Assembly: GCA_023512475.1 (NCBI GenBank)
Contig: JAILZL010000018.1
Coordinates: 1 to 53,804, forward strand
DNA: 53,804 nucleotides
Source of the DNA: Syntrophobacterales bacterium
GTDB taxonomy: Bacteria > Desulfobacterota > Desulfobaccia > Desulfobaccales > 0-14-0-80-60-11
Direction of reading: 5' to 3'
Shown: positions 25,596-36,183 of the stretch, in pieces
How positions within the stretch are numbered: position 1 is the first letter of the stretch
Layout of the letters: every line of letters starts with the position of its first letter
Program-made: the position numbers and the translations under genes
The notes under the pieces: generated by a model
Database searches by the model: none
The model's input: only the letters and a program-made list of their open reading frames with translations
What the model was told of the DNA's origin: nothing

Positions 25596-28247
25596 TCACC
25601 CCTTCAGGGGGGTCATCTCCCCCCAATTGGGGCCCACCCGCAGATCCACCACCAGGGGCACCTTGAGGGCGGCCACCCCTTCCATGGCCTGCTGCACCAG
25701 CCGGGCCACTCTCTTCACCTCGGGGGTGGGCACCTCCAGGAGCAGTTCATCATGGAGCTGGAGCAGCAGGCGGGCGCCGCTCCCCTGCCGCCGCAGGGCC
25801 CGGTCCACCTCCAGCATGGCCTTCTTGATGAGATCCGCGGCGGAGCCCTGCAGGGGCGTGTTGATGGCGCTGCGCTCCGCCTCCTGGCGCACCAGGCGGT
25901 TGCTGCTGGTGATCTGGGGGATCTGCCGGCGCCGGCCCAGCAGGGTGGTGACCCAGCCCTGGCGCCGGGCGGTCTCCAGGGTGCGCTCCAAATACTCCTT
26001 CACTCTGGTGTGTTGGGCGAAATAGCGCTGAATGAAGTCCTGGGCCAGGCGATTGCCCACCCCCAGCTGCTTGGCCAGGCCGAAGGCGCTCATGCCGTAG
26101 ATGATGCCGAAGTTGATCACCTTGGCCTGGCGGCGCATCTCCGGGGTCACCAGCTCCGGATGAATGCCGAAGACCACCGCCGCGGTCTGCCGGTGGATGT
26201 CCACCCCCTCCTTAAAGGCGGTGAGGAGCACCGGATCTTCGGAAAAGTGGGCCAGGAGCCGAAGCTCCATCTGGGAGTAGTCCGCGCCCAGAAGCTGGTA
26301 TCCGGGGGGCGCAACGAAGGCCTGGCGGATCTGCCCCCCCAGCTCCCCCCGCACCGGGATGTTCTGCAGATTGGGATCCCGGCTGGAGAGCCGCCCGGTG
26401 GCCGCCACCGACTGCACAAAGGTCGTGTGGATGCGGCCGTCGGTGTGCACCAGCTTGAGGAGGGCGTCCACATAGGTGGCCTTGAGCTTCCCCAGGCTGC
26501 GGTATTCCAGCACCTTGGCGGCGATGGGGGCCTCCGCCGCCAGGCTCTGGAGCACCTCCATGTCGGTGGAGTAGGCGGTTTTGCCTTTGGTCTTCTTCTG
26601 GGGCGTCAGCTTCAGCTTGTCAAAGAGGATGCGCCCCAGCTGCTGGGGGGAGTTGATGAGAAAGGTCTCCCCCGCCAGGTCGTAGATCTCCGCCTCCAGG
26701 CGCTGCATCTGCCGGTCCAGGTCCTGGCCGAAGCGGCGCAGGAACTCCTGGTCCACCAGGATGCCCGCCTCCTCCATGGCCCCCAGGACCGGGATGAGGG
26801 GGAGCTCCAGGGTGTCATACAGTTCCGCCAGACCCTCCCGGGCGAGCTCGTCGGCCAGCTTCGGCCAGAGCTCCAGGGAGACCTCGGCCCGGCCGCCGGC
26901 GTAGGTCAAAGCCAGCTCCGGGGGCAGATCCCCGGCCGCAGCGGGCCGGCCCAACAGCTCCCGGGGGCCCGGCAGGTTGACCCCCAGGTGGTGCAGGGCG
27001 ACATTCTCCAGGGTCTGCTCGTAGCGGGCCGGATTGAGGAGGTAGGAGGCCAACAGGATATCCCCCGTCAGACCCGCCGGTTCGGCTCCGAAGCGCCGTC
27101 CCAGCAGCCAGACGGTCTTCAGATCGGCACTGACCTTCTGGAGGGCGGCGTCCTGAAGGAGCGGCCCCAGCTCCTGGAAGACGGTTTCCGGGGGCAGTTG
27201 CGGCCCGAAGGGCACATAGGCCCCCACCTGGGGCTGCCAGGACAGTCCCACCCCGCCCACCGGCGCCGCCACCGGATGGCCCTCCCCCACCAGGAAGAAG
27301 AGGGCCATTCGGCCGCTGCTCCTGATGGCCCGGCTGATCCCGGCCAGCTCCTCCGGCCCGGTCACCAGGTGGAAGGCCTCGGCCAGGGTGGAATCAAACC
27401 CCAGCTCCTGGGTGAAGCGGGTGAATTCCAGTTCCAAAAACAGGCGGCGCAGGGCCTCCCGGTCCGGGGTGCCGGGGCGGAAACTTTCCGGGGAGAAGTC
27501 CACCGGGGCGGCGTCGCTCAGGCGCACCAGCTCCCGGCTGAGGCGGGCCTGGTCGGCGTATTGGGCCAGCTTCTCCCGCAGCCGTTTTTCCGGCACCTCC
27601 TCCAGGTGCGCCAGCAGATGGTCCACGGAATGGAACTGTTGGATGAGCTTCAGGGCGGTCTTCTCCCCGATGCCCGGCACCCCGGGGATGTTGTCGCTGG
27701 GGTCGCCGGCCAGGGCCTTGACCTCCGCCAGCTCCTGGGGCGAGAGGCCGTATTTCTCCCGGATGAGGGCGGGATCATAGCGCACGTCCCGCATGGGGTC
27801 CCACATGCTCACGCCCTCCGTGAGGCAAGGCAACAGATCCCGGTCGCCGGAGACGATCTCCACTTCCCAGCCCGCGGCCCGGGCCTTGTGGGCCAGGGTG
27901 CAGATGAGGTCGTCCGCCTCGAAGCCCTCCGCCTCCACCGCCGGCAGGTGGAAGGCCTGAATGATCTGCTGGATATAGGGGAGCTGCACGGCGAGTTCCT
28001 CGGGCATGGGGGGGCGGTGGGCCTTGTACTCCGGGTAGCGCGCGTGGCGGAAGGTGGGGGCCTTGCTGTCGAAGACCAGGGCCAGATACTCGGGCCGCCG
28101 CTCCTTTAAGACCTTGAGGAGCATGCTGGTGACCCCGAAGGCGGCGTTGGTGGGCAGCCCCTGGGAGGTGGACAGGCCCCGGATGGCATGAAAGGCCCGG
28201 TAGATATAGGAGCTGATGTCCAGGAGGAACAAGACCTTGCCCGCCAT
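25596..28247 (-). CDS. polA: DNA polymerase I
   Basis: The 883-aa protein has the 5' nuclease domain (LFLLDISSYIYRAFHAI at the start), a middle 3'-5' exonuclease-type domain, and the polymerase domain. Polymerase motif A is ADYSQMELRLLAH, motif B is RRQAKVINFGIIYGMSAFG and motif C is QLHDELLLEV. Pol I fills gaps in repair and removes RNA primers. The middle domain seems to lack the DxE metal ligands (MALFFLVGEG where DTET is expected) and the Asp of LKYD, so proofreading may be lost, as in Taq polymerase. The start is ATG 28247, with AGGAGG upstream. It is the last gene of a long minus-strand run. Confidence 0.94.
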   Translation of the reverse strand: MAGKVLFLLDISSYIYRAFHAIRGLSTSQGLPTNAAFGVTSMLLKVLKERRPEYLALVFDSKAPTFRHARYPEYKAHRPPMPEELAVQLPYIQQIIQAFHLPAVEAEGFEADDLICTLAHKARAAGWEVEIVSGDRDLLPCLTEGVSMWDPMRDVRYDPALIREKYGLSPQELAEVKALAGDPSDNIPGVPGIGEKTALKLIQQFHSVDHLLAHLEEVPEKRLREKLAQYADQARLSRELVRLSDAAPVDFSPESFRPGTPDREALRRLFLELEFTRFTQELGFDSTLAEAFHLVTGPEELAGISRAIRSSGRMALFFLVGEGHPVAAPVGGVGLSWQPQVGAYVPFGPQLPPETVFQELGPLLQDAALQKVSADLKTVWLLGRRFGAEPAGLTGDILLASYLLNPARYEQTLENVALHHLGVNLPGPRELLGRPAAAGDLPPELALTYAGGRAEVSLELWPKLADELAREGLAELYDTLELPLIPVLGAMEEAGILVDQEFLRRFGQDLDRQMQRLEAEIYDLAGETFLINSPQQLGRILFDKLKLTPQKKTKGKTAYSTDMEVLQSLAAEAPIAAKVLEYRSLGKLKATYVDALLKLVHTDGRIHTTFVQSVAATGRLSSRDPNLQNIPVRGELGGQIRQAFVAPPGYQLLGADYSQMELRLLAHFSEDPVLLTAFKEGVDIHRQTAAVVFGIHPELVTPEMRRQAKVINFGIIYGMSAFGLAKQLGVGNRLAQDFIQRYFAQHTRVKEYLERTLETARRQGWVTTLLGRRRQIPQITSSNRLVRQEAERSAINTPLQGSAADLIKKAMLEVDRALRRQGSGARLLLQLHDELLLEVPTPEVKRVARLVQQAMEGVAALKVPLVVDLRVGPNWGEMTPLKG

Positions 28248-28307
28248 ACGGCCTCCTGTGGCCCTTATACTCCGCCCGTCCCGCATGTGTCAAGCAGGCG
28301 GGCGGGC

Positions 28308-29399
28308 CTACATCCCCCACCAATAGACCAGGGCCAGGAAAGGGAAGAGGCTCAGGGCCCGGAAGGTCTGGCTGAGGATCATGAGGCGCAGGCCCAGAGC
28401 CGGGGTGTAGATGCCCAGATAAAAGGGGAGCTGGTGGCGGAGGGCCCGCATGGGGCTGGAGAGGATGGTCCCCAGAATCAGGGTGAAGAGCACCACCCCC
28501 GGGCTCAGGGTACCCGCGGTGAGGAGCGCCCCCGCGGCGGCAAAACCGCCGGTGGTCTCCGCCGCCAGGGCAAAGAGCAGGATGCTGAAGGCCTCCACTG
28601 GCAGGGCCATGCCCCTCAGCCCCCGGGCCAGGTGGTCCTTGAGCCACTCGAACAGCCCCCCTTCCTGGGCCAGAAACACCGCCACAAACACCGGGATGGT
28701 GATCACCAGGATATTGTAGAGGCGGGTGAGGAACTTTTTCCCCGTCTCCCGGAGGACCTGGCGCAGGTCCGGCCGGGGGGCGGCCGCCGCCAGGGGCTGG
28801 GGCTGGTAGGGAGGCAGCCGCCAGCGGGCATACAGCAGATAGCCCAGGGTGCGCAGCATATCCGCCGCCAGGAGGATGGCCAGATAGTACACCCCTACCA
28901 CCCCCACCAGGGGGGTGACGATGAAGAACATGCTGGGCAGATGGGCGAAGAAGGCGGGGAAGGTGAGGATGAGGGCGGAAATGGTGAGCTCCTCCCGGGT
29001 GATGGCCTGATCCCGGTGGGCGTTCATCAGGATGGTGCTGGCGGAGAGGGCGGAGAAAAAGGCGGTGGTGAAGGCCACGGCCGAGGCTTCCCGCAGGTGC
29101 CCGAAGCGCAGGAGGGGAGCCGCCAGGCGGCCGATGCGGGTGGTGAGGCCGGCGTTCTCAATGAACAGCCCCACCGCCAGCCCCACCCCGATGGCGACGC
29201 AGGCGTTGAGCAGGGGGCGGAGCAGGCGGGGGTACAGGCGGCTGAGGGGGATGCCGCCGTGCCAGACGGCCCCGGCCAGCAGCAGCCCCACCCCGCCGCT
29301 CACCAGGAGGGCCTTGAGCCACTTGCGCCGGAACCAGGCCTCCGGGGATTTCCGGGGCCCAACGGCAGAGGTCGCGGCGGCAGAGCCGGGCTTCTTCAC
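28308..29399 (-). CDS. nucleoside-recognition (Gate) domain membrane protein
   Basis: The 363-aa integral membrane protein has eight to ten hydrophobic segments and two copies of the Gate-type sequence. One lies near residues 75-190, with LSASTILMNAHRDQAIT. The second lies near 220-345, with VEAFSILLFALAAETTGGFAAAGALL. The family includes SpmA/SpmB-like and nucleoside-transporter-related proteins; the substrate here is unknown. It starts four bases after the mgtE-like gene ends, so they are co-transcribed and may share an ion or solute role. Confidence 0.7.
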   Translation of the reverse strand: MKKPGSAAATSAVGPRKSPEAWFRRKWLKALLVSGGVGLLLAGAVWHGGIPLSRLYPRLLRPLLNACVAIGVGLAVGLFIENAGLTTRIGRLAAPLLRFGHLREASAVAFTTAFFSALSASTILMNAHRDQAITREELTISALILTFPAFFAHLPSMFFIVTPLVGVVGVYYLAILLAADMLRTLGYLLYARWRLPPYQPQPLAAAAPRPDLRQVLRETGKKFLTRLYNILVITIPVFVAVFLAQEGGLFEWLKDHLARGLRGMALPVEAFSILLFALAAETTGGFAAAGALLTAGTLSPGVVLFTLILGTILSSPMRALRHQLPFYLGIYTPALGLRLMILSQTFRALSLFPFLALVYWWGM

Positions 29400-29403
29400 G
29401 GCC

Positions 29404-30402
29404 TCACCCCAAAAGCCAGGAGGCGATGAGGAAAAAGATGGCCACCGTCAGGAGGTCCTGGAGGATGGTGGCCACCGGACCGCTGGCGTTGGCCGGGTCC
29501 TGCCGGAGGCGCCTCATGAGGTAGGGGATGACCAGGCCGGTGATCACCGAGGAGATGATACCGAGAAACAGGGAGAGCGCCAGCACCAGGGAGATCCGGG
29601 GGGCCCGGTAGAGGAGGTAGCTGAGAGCCCCCAGCACCCCGCTGGTGATGAGGGCGATGAGGGCGACAATGAGGAACTGGCGCCGGAAATACTTCAGAAA
29701 GTCCAGCTCCGGATCCACCGCCAGGTCCCGGATGATGAAGGCCTCCATCTGGGTGCCCACCGCATCGGCCATGTAGACCATGAGGGGAATAAAGGCGGCC
29801 AGGATGAGGTTCTTTGCCAAAGTGCCCTCAAAGTGGCCGATGATGCCGGCGGCCAGCATCCCCCCCACCAGGCCCAAAAGCAGCCAGGGCAGGCGGTGCC
29901 CCAGGGAGGTGACCACCGGGAGCCTGAGGACGTGGTCGAACATGGCCGCGGAGCGCCGCACCCCCCCCAGGCGCAGGAGATCCTCGCTGGCCTCCCGAAA
30001 GAGAGTGGTGAGCAGGGTGCGGCTCAACACCGCGCCCAGAAAGAGGCCCTGCCCGTCCACCACCGGCACCGCTTTCAGGTCATGCTCCAGGGCCAGGTGC
30101 ACCACCCGCTCCTGGTCGGCCCCGGGAGGCACGCGGACCGGGTCGGTGACCATGACCTCGGCCACCGGGAGCCGCTTCCCCCTTTGGAAGACCTCCTTAA
30201 TGGACACCCCGGCCAGGCACCCCCCGGCATCCACCACATAGATATAGTTGAGGGAGTCAAAATCCCGGGCCCGGGTGAGGAGCAGGCGCTCCACCTCGGC
30301 GATGGTGGCCTCCCGGGTGACCACCGGCACCTGACAGGTCATGATCCGGCCGGCGGATTCCGGCGGAAACCGGGCGGGATCACACGGCCGCGGCTTTTCC
30401 AT
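29404..30402 (-). CDS. mgtE: MgtE-like magnesium transporter lacking the N-terminal domain
   Basis: The 332-aa protein has two CBS domains (about 15-135; ITCQVP-type start, VAEVMVTDPVRVPPGA) and then a five-helix MgtE membrane domain. The latter has PLMVYMADAVGTQMEAFIIRDLAV and ISSVITGLVIPYLMRR. Classical MgtE is about 450 aa and has an N-terminal helical domain that senses Mg2+ together with the CBS pair. That domain is missing here, and the CBS region starts near residue 20. It is thus a short MgtE whose gating may differ. It is co-transcribed with the Gate-domain gene. Confidence 0.85.
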   Translation of the reverse strand: MEKPRPCDPARFPPESAGRIMTCQVPVVTREATIAEVERLLLTRARDFDSLNYIYVVDAGGCLAGVSIKEVFQRGKRLPVAEVMVTDPVRVPPGADQERVVHLALEHDLKAVPVVDGQGLFLGAVLSRTLLTTLFREASEDLLRLGGVRRSAAMFDHVLRLPVVTSLGHRLPWLLLGLVGGMLAAGIIGHFEGTLAKNLILAAFIPLMVYMADAVGTQMEAFIIRDLAVDPELDFLKYFRRQFLIVALIALITSGVLGALSYLLYRAPRISLVLALSLFLGIISSVITGLVIPYLMRRLRQDPANASGPVATILQDLLTVAIFFLIASWLLG

Positions 30403-30508
30403 CCTCGCCCTCCCGGGGCCTCAAGACTTGTGCCTCCGCCTCGGGGGTAAGGGGCCCGGGAAGCGCCCCTCCCCCCTTTCCGACCCTTTCCCCCTCCCAG
30501 GGACCCGG

Positions 30509-32230
30509 TCAGCCCAGGGCCTCCCTGAGCACCCGGCGGGCGAAGTCCAGGGAGGGGTCCAGGTCCAGGGCCTGTTGCAGCACATAGGCCGCTTCCCGGG
30601 GGTGTCCCAGCCGGAGCAGGTTCACCCCCAGATTGGCATAGTCGATGCCGGAGCCGGGGTCCAGCTCGATGCAGCGCTCAAAGCAGGCCACCGCCTCGGC
30701 GTGGGCCCCCAGCTTGAAAAAGCAGAAGCCCAGGAGGTGGTGGGCCTCCTTGAGCTCCGGATTGAGCTCCCGGGCCCGCTCCAGGGCGGCCACCGCCTGG
30801 GGGTAGTCCTCCAGCTCCTTGAGGCAGGAACCCAGATGCACATACAGGCTGGCCACCTCGTGGGCCGGGGGCCCCAGGTCCAGGGAGCGGCGGAAGCGCT
30901 CCAGGGCCGCCTGGGGCTCCCCCAGATTCTCCAGGACCACCCCCAGGAAAAAGGGCACCTCGAAACGCTCCGGGGCCAGGGCCTCCAGGTGGGTCAGAGC
31001 CGCCAGGGCGTCGGCGGGCGGGGCGTAGAGGGCGGCCACCCGGGCCAGGTGAAAGAGGGTGTCGGTGTTCCGGGTGCGCTCCAGGAAATGGGTCCCGGGG
31101 ATGAGAAGATAATACACCGGAATCCTGAGCCCCGGATGGGTCAGGTCCACCGCCAGGGGCTCCAGCCCCAGCCGGCCCAGGGCCCGGACCGCCTGGGAAA
31201 TCTCCACCCGCAGGTTGGCATGGGAGAGGTCGGGGAGGCTGGCCAGGGGCACCTGGGGGCCCTCCGCCATAAGATAGGCCGCCTCCTCCAGGCGCCCGTA
31301 TTTGGGCAGGGTGGGCCGGTAGCTGGTGCGGCGGTGGAAGTCCCCCGCCAGCTGGGCGATCTCGGTGAGGGCCCGGGCCAGGGACTTCTCCGGGCTGGTA
31401 GTGGTGCCGGCGGTGAAGACAATCTCGCTCTCCTCCGGAAACGTGGCCGGGTCATAGGCCAACGCCCCCACGGTGGGAATACCGGTATCGAGGGAAAAAT
31501 CCCTCAGCCACAGGCGGATGCCGTTGCGCCGGAACTTCTCCAGCAGCTCCCGCACCACCGGGTCGGTGGCGCTCTCCGGGTCGATGAGGGGCGTGGCGCG
31601 GCGCTCATGGCTGATCACCGACCCCACGTGGCGCTCCACCACCTCGCACAGACCCTGGAGCACCGCCTCCTCGGGGCAGTTGCCGGCCGCGGGGCCGTTG
31701 AATTCCTCAATGAGATAAAACCAGTGGAAGGGGACCAAGACCGCCTCGCCGGTGGCCAGATTGGTGGCCGGCGCGAAATAGAGGGGCCAGTCGGGGTAGA
31801 GGCGGGCGGCCACCTCCGCCGCAGGAGAGGTGTCAAAGAGGGAGCGGGCGAGATAGGAAAAGGGCAGGGCCGCCTCGCCGAATTCCCGGGCCCGGCCGTA
31901 GAGCAGGGGACCTTCCGCCAAAAAGGAAAAGAAGCTGAAGCGCTCCACCAGCTCCATGAGGGCGGAGGCCTCGGCCTGGGCCGGGGTGGCGCCTTTGCCC
32001 ATCTGTTTGCGGGTGGGCATCACCCGCATGGCATCCACATCCACCAGACTGATGTAGACCGGGATGTCCAGGCGCCCGGAATCAATGCGCACCACCTCTT
32101 TGAGGATCTTCAGATCCAGGCGGGCCAGGCGCTCCTTCACCCGGGCGATGGTCTCCGCCGGGGTGATGAGCTTGTCCAGATCGTAGGTGTAGCCTTTATA
32201 GGCATCCGTGAGCCTGAGGGGCGTCAGCAT
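30509..32230 (-). CDS. YcaO-domain protein fused to TPR repeats
   Basis: The 573-aa protein has an N-terminal YcaO ATP-binding domain (about 30-390) with KGATPAQAEASALMELVERF, EEAVLQGLCEVVERH and TSPEKSLARALTEIAQLAGDF. These hold the acidic residues that bind Mg-ATP. About four TPR repeats follow from residue 400 to the end. YcaO enzymes activate backbone amides, for example to make azolines or thioamides, or help RimO methylthiolate ribosomal protein S12. The TPR tail matches the RimO-accessory/TfuA-independent group more than azoline clusters. No precursor peptide or TfuA was seen nearby. It lies between mgtE and livF. Confidence 0.85.
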   Translation of the reverse strand: MLTPLRLTDAYKGYTYDLDKLITPAETIARVKERLARLDLKILKEVVRIDSGRLDIPVYISLVDVDAMRVMPTRKQMGKGATPAQAEASALMELVERFSFFSFLAEGPLLYGRAREFGEAALPFSYLARSLFDTSPAAEVAARLYPDWPLYFAPATNLATGEAVLVPFHWFYLIEEFNGPAAGNCPEEAVLQGLCEVVERHVGSVISHERRATPLIDPESATDPVVRELLEKFRRNGIRLWLRDFSLDTGIPTVGALAYDPATFPEESEIVFTAGTTTSPEKSLARALTEIAQLAGDFHRRTSYRPTLPKYGRLEEAAYLMAEGPQVPLASLPDLSHANLRVEISQAVRALGRLGLEPLAVDLTHPGLRIPVYYLLIPGTHFLERTRNTDTLFHLARVAALYAPPADALAALTHLEALAPERFEVPFFLGVVLENLGEPQAALERFRRSLDLGPPAHEVASLYVHLGSCLKELEDYPQAVAALERARELNPELKEAHHLLGFCFFKLGAHAEAVACFERCIELDPGSGIDYANLGVNLLRLGHPREAAYVLQQALDLDPSLDFARRVLREALG

Positions 32231-32324
32231 AGGGTCTCCGGAAGGTAGTCATGGGGGAGGGCCGGGGAGAGGGGCAGGGGGCCTTGACCCGCTCCCCCAA
32301 TTTATGACAATTGTATCCGCTTGC

Positions 32325-33832
<1,508 letters not shown>

Positions 33833-33840
33833 GGCTGGTC

Positions 33841-34893
33841 TCACCGGGCGTCCTCGGCCCTCCCTCGCCGGGAGAGCCAGGCGGCCGCCCCCGCCCAGGA
33901 GAACTCCCGCCGGCCCACCAGCCCCCGCCGGAAAAAGAGGATGACCAGGAGCAAAAGCAGAGAGAAGAGCACCATGCGCAGCCCCGGGATGCCGGGGAGG
34001 GTGAGCCCGAAGAGCTGCCGGGGCTCCTCCACCACCCTCAGCCACTCCCCCGCCACAGTGAAGAGCACCGCGGCGAGCACCGCGCCGGTGGTGGAGCCCA
34101 GGCCCCCCACCACGATGATGATGAGGAGCAGGAAGGTGAGGAAGAAGCTGAACAGCCCCGGGGAGATGGTGGTGATGAGGTGGGCCAGGAGCCCGCCCCC
34201 CACCCCAAAGAAGAAGGCGCTCAGGGTATAGGCCAAAAGCAGGTGGCGGAAGGTGTCCACCCCCATGGCCCGGGCCGCGGTCTCATCCTCCCGGATGGCC
34301 TCCATGGCCCGGCCGTAGTTGGAATTTTTCAGGCGGTGGACCACCAGGACGGTGAGGATCGCCACCCCCCAGGACCACCCCAGACTCCCCAAGGGCTTCA
34401 GGCCCTTGAGGCCCAAGGGGCCATTGGTCAGGCCCTGGAGGTTGTTGGCCACCACCCGCACCACCTCCCCGAACCCCAAAGTGACGATGGCCAGATAATC
34501 CCCCCGCACCCGGAAGACCGGAAAGCCGGTGAGCACCCCGAAGGCCGCGGCCACCAGTCCTCCGGCCAGAAGCGCCGGCGCCAAAGGCAGGTTCAGGTGG
34601 CTGAAGGGCCACATCAGGGGCGTGAGCAGGAAAGTGGCCGCCTTCTCCCCCGGCGTCAGGGTGAGGAGGGCGGCGGTATAGGCCCCCAGGGTGATGAAGG
34701 CGTTGGGCCCCAGATGCAACTGGCCGCACACGCCGTTGATGAGATGGTAGCTCACCGCCAGGGTGATAAAGACCGCGGCGTTGTGCAGCAGGCGCACCTG
34801 ATATTCGTTGCCGAAGCGCTGCACCGCGGCCAGAAACAGGGCCAAAAGCGCCAGAGCCGCCAGGGTGAGCCAGGTGGAGCGGATCATAGGCAT
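33841..34893 (-). CDS. livM: ABC transporter permease LivM
   Basis: The 350-aa permease has about ten membrane segments and the LivM EAA-type segment (NSNYGRAMEAIREDETAARAMGVD). It pairs with LivH to form the channel. It ends eight bases before livG starts. Length and motif order fit the family. Confidence 0.92.
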   Translation of the reverse strand: MPMIRSTWLTLAALALLALFLAAVQRFGNEYQVRLLHNAAVFITLAVSYHLINGVCGQLHLGPNAFITLGAYTAALLTLTPGEKAATFLLTPLMWPFSHLNLPLAPALLAGGLVAAAFGVLTGFPVFRVRGDYLAIVTLGFGEVVRVVANNLQGLTNGPLGLKGLKPLGSLGWSWGVAILTVLVVHRLKNSNYGRAMEAIREDETAARAMGVDTFRHLLLAYTLSAFFFGVGGGLLAHLITTISPGLFSFFLTFLLLIIIVVGGLGSTTGAVLAAVLFTVAGEWLRVVEEPRQLFGLTLPGIPGLRMVLFSLLLLLVILFFRRGLVGRREFSWAGAAAWLSRRGRAEDAR

Positions 34894-34934
34894 ACCGGCT
34901 GGGGGACGGCCAGCGCCACGGCCGCCCGACGCGC

Positions 34935-35831
34935 TTATAGCTTTTCCTCCTCCAGACTTTCACCCCACAATCCCGTGGGCTTGACCAGCAGGAGCAAAAT
35001 GAGCAGGGCGAAGGCCACCGCGTCCCGATAGCCGGCCCAGGAAGGCCAGGCGGCCACGATGAGGATCTCCAGCATCCCCAGCAGCAGCCCCCCGGCCACC
35101 GCGCCGGCCAGGTTGCCGATACCCCCCAGCACCGCGGCGATAAAGGCCTTCAACCCCGGCAGGATCCCCAAAAAGGGGTTGACCTGGGGGTATTTCAGGG
35201 CCCAGAGGATCCCCCCCACCCCCGCCAGCAGGGAGCCCACCAGAAAGGTGAGGGAGATGATGCGGTTGACGTCCACCCCCATGAGGCTCACGGTCTCCCA
35301 ATCCGCGGCGATGGCCCGCATGGCCCGGCCGGTGGGGGTGCGGTAGACCAGCAGGAACAGGGCCCCGACGCTGAGGGCGGTGACCGCCGGGATCACCAGG
35401 CTGAGACGGGGGAGAAAGAGCCCCCCGAGGTGGAGGGAGCCCGCCAGCCACCCCGGGGCCGGAAAGGCCCGGGGCCGGCCACCCCCCAGGACCAGAACCA
35501 GGTTCTCCAGGAGAAAAGAGGCGGCGATGGCGGAGATGAGGAGCGAGATGCGGGGCGCCTTGCGCAGCGGCCGGTAGGCGGCCCGCTCCAGGATCACCCC
35601 CACCCCGCCGGTGAGGAGGATGGCCGCTCCCGCGGCCAGGGGCCAGGGCCAGGAGAAGAGCCCCACCCCCATCACCGCCAGGTAGGCCGCCACCATGATG
35701 AGATCGCCGTGGGCGAAGTTGATGAGGCGCAAGATCCCGTAGACCATGGTGTAGCCCACGGCGATGAGGGCGTACAGGCTCCCCAGGGAGAGCCCGTTGA
35801 TCAGCTGCTGCAACAGGGTGAGGGCATCCAT
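34935..35831 (-). CDS. livH: ABC transporter permease LivH
   Basis: The 298-aa permease opens with LLQQLINGLSLGSLYALIAV and has the LivH motifs YGILRLINFAHGDL and PTGRAMRAIAADWETVSLMGVD. It is the first gene of livHMGF. No periplasmic binding protein (LivK) gene lies on either side, so the substrate cannot be inferred from context and may be a carboxylate or urea-type compound as well as an amino acid. Confidence 0.92.
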   Translation of the reverse strand: MDALTLLQQLINGLSLGSLYALIAVGYTMVYGILRLINFAHGDLIMVAAYLAVMGVGLFSWPWPLAAGAAILLTGGVGVILERAAYRPLRKAPRISLLISAIAASFLLENLVLVLGGGRPRAFPAPGWLAGSLHLGGLFLPRLSLVIPAVTALSVGALFLLVYRTPTGRAMRAIAADWETVSLMGVDVNRIISLTFLVGSLLAGVGGILWALKYPQVNPFLGILPGLKAFIAAVLGGIGNLAGAVAGGLLLGMLEILIVAAWPSWAGYRDAVAFALLILLLLVKPTGLWGESLEEEKL

Positions 35832-36116
35832 GGCGTCCTGGGCTTCAGGCCCTGCAGGGTCCGAGGCGTTTTGCCCTTCCGGCCGGGTGAACTGCGGGCT
35901 AAGCCCGCCCCGGGCGGTGGGCCCTTTCCCTTCCCCTCATCTTTTCACCCCTCCCGCCGAACCGCAACCCCTTTCGTGCCGGAGCCGCCGGCGGGGACAG
36001 AAGGCGGCCCGGGATCGGGGCAACACGCCGCCCCGGGTCCGGACAGCACCCGGGCGGTCCTTCCCCTTCCGGAGGCCGGACATGGAGAAATTCTATCAGA
36101 CAGAGGGCGGGGGAAG
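35832..36116. other. intergenic region upstream of livH
   Basis: This is GC-rich sequence between the start of livH and the terminator of the next minus-strand gene. No convincing gene or promoter was seen. Confidence 0.4.
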
Positions 36117-36144
36117 CAAAAAGGGAGGCCCAAGAAGGCCTCCC
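36117..36144 (-). terminator. terminator of the secreted-protein gene
   Basis: On the minus strand GGGAGGCC (36144-36137) pairs with GGCCTCCC (36130-36123) around six bases, followed by five T. It lies about 40 bases past the stop codon. Confidence 0.88.
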
Positions 36145-36183
36145 CGGAGCCGTCAGGTGGGGCTCCTTTCCGCCGCACGACGC

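Noticed and set aside
25752-28109. 785-aa plus-strand frame over polA
   Set aside because: Shadow frame with biased composition.
33833-34045. N-terminal extension of livG
   Set aside because: Overlaps livM and lacks family sequence.
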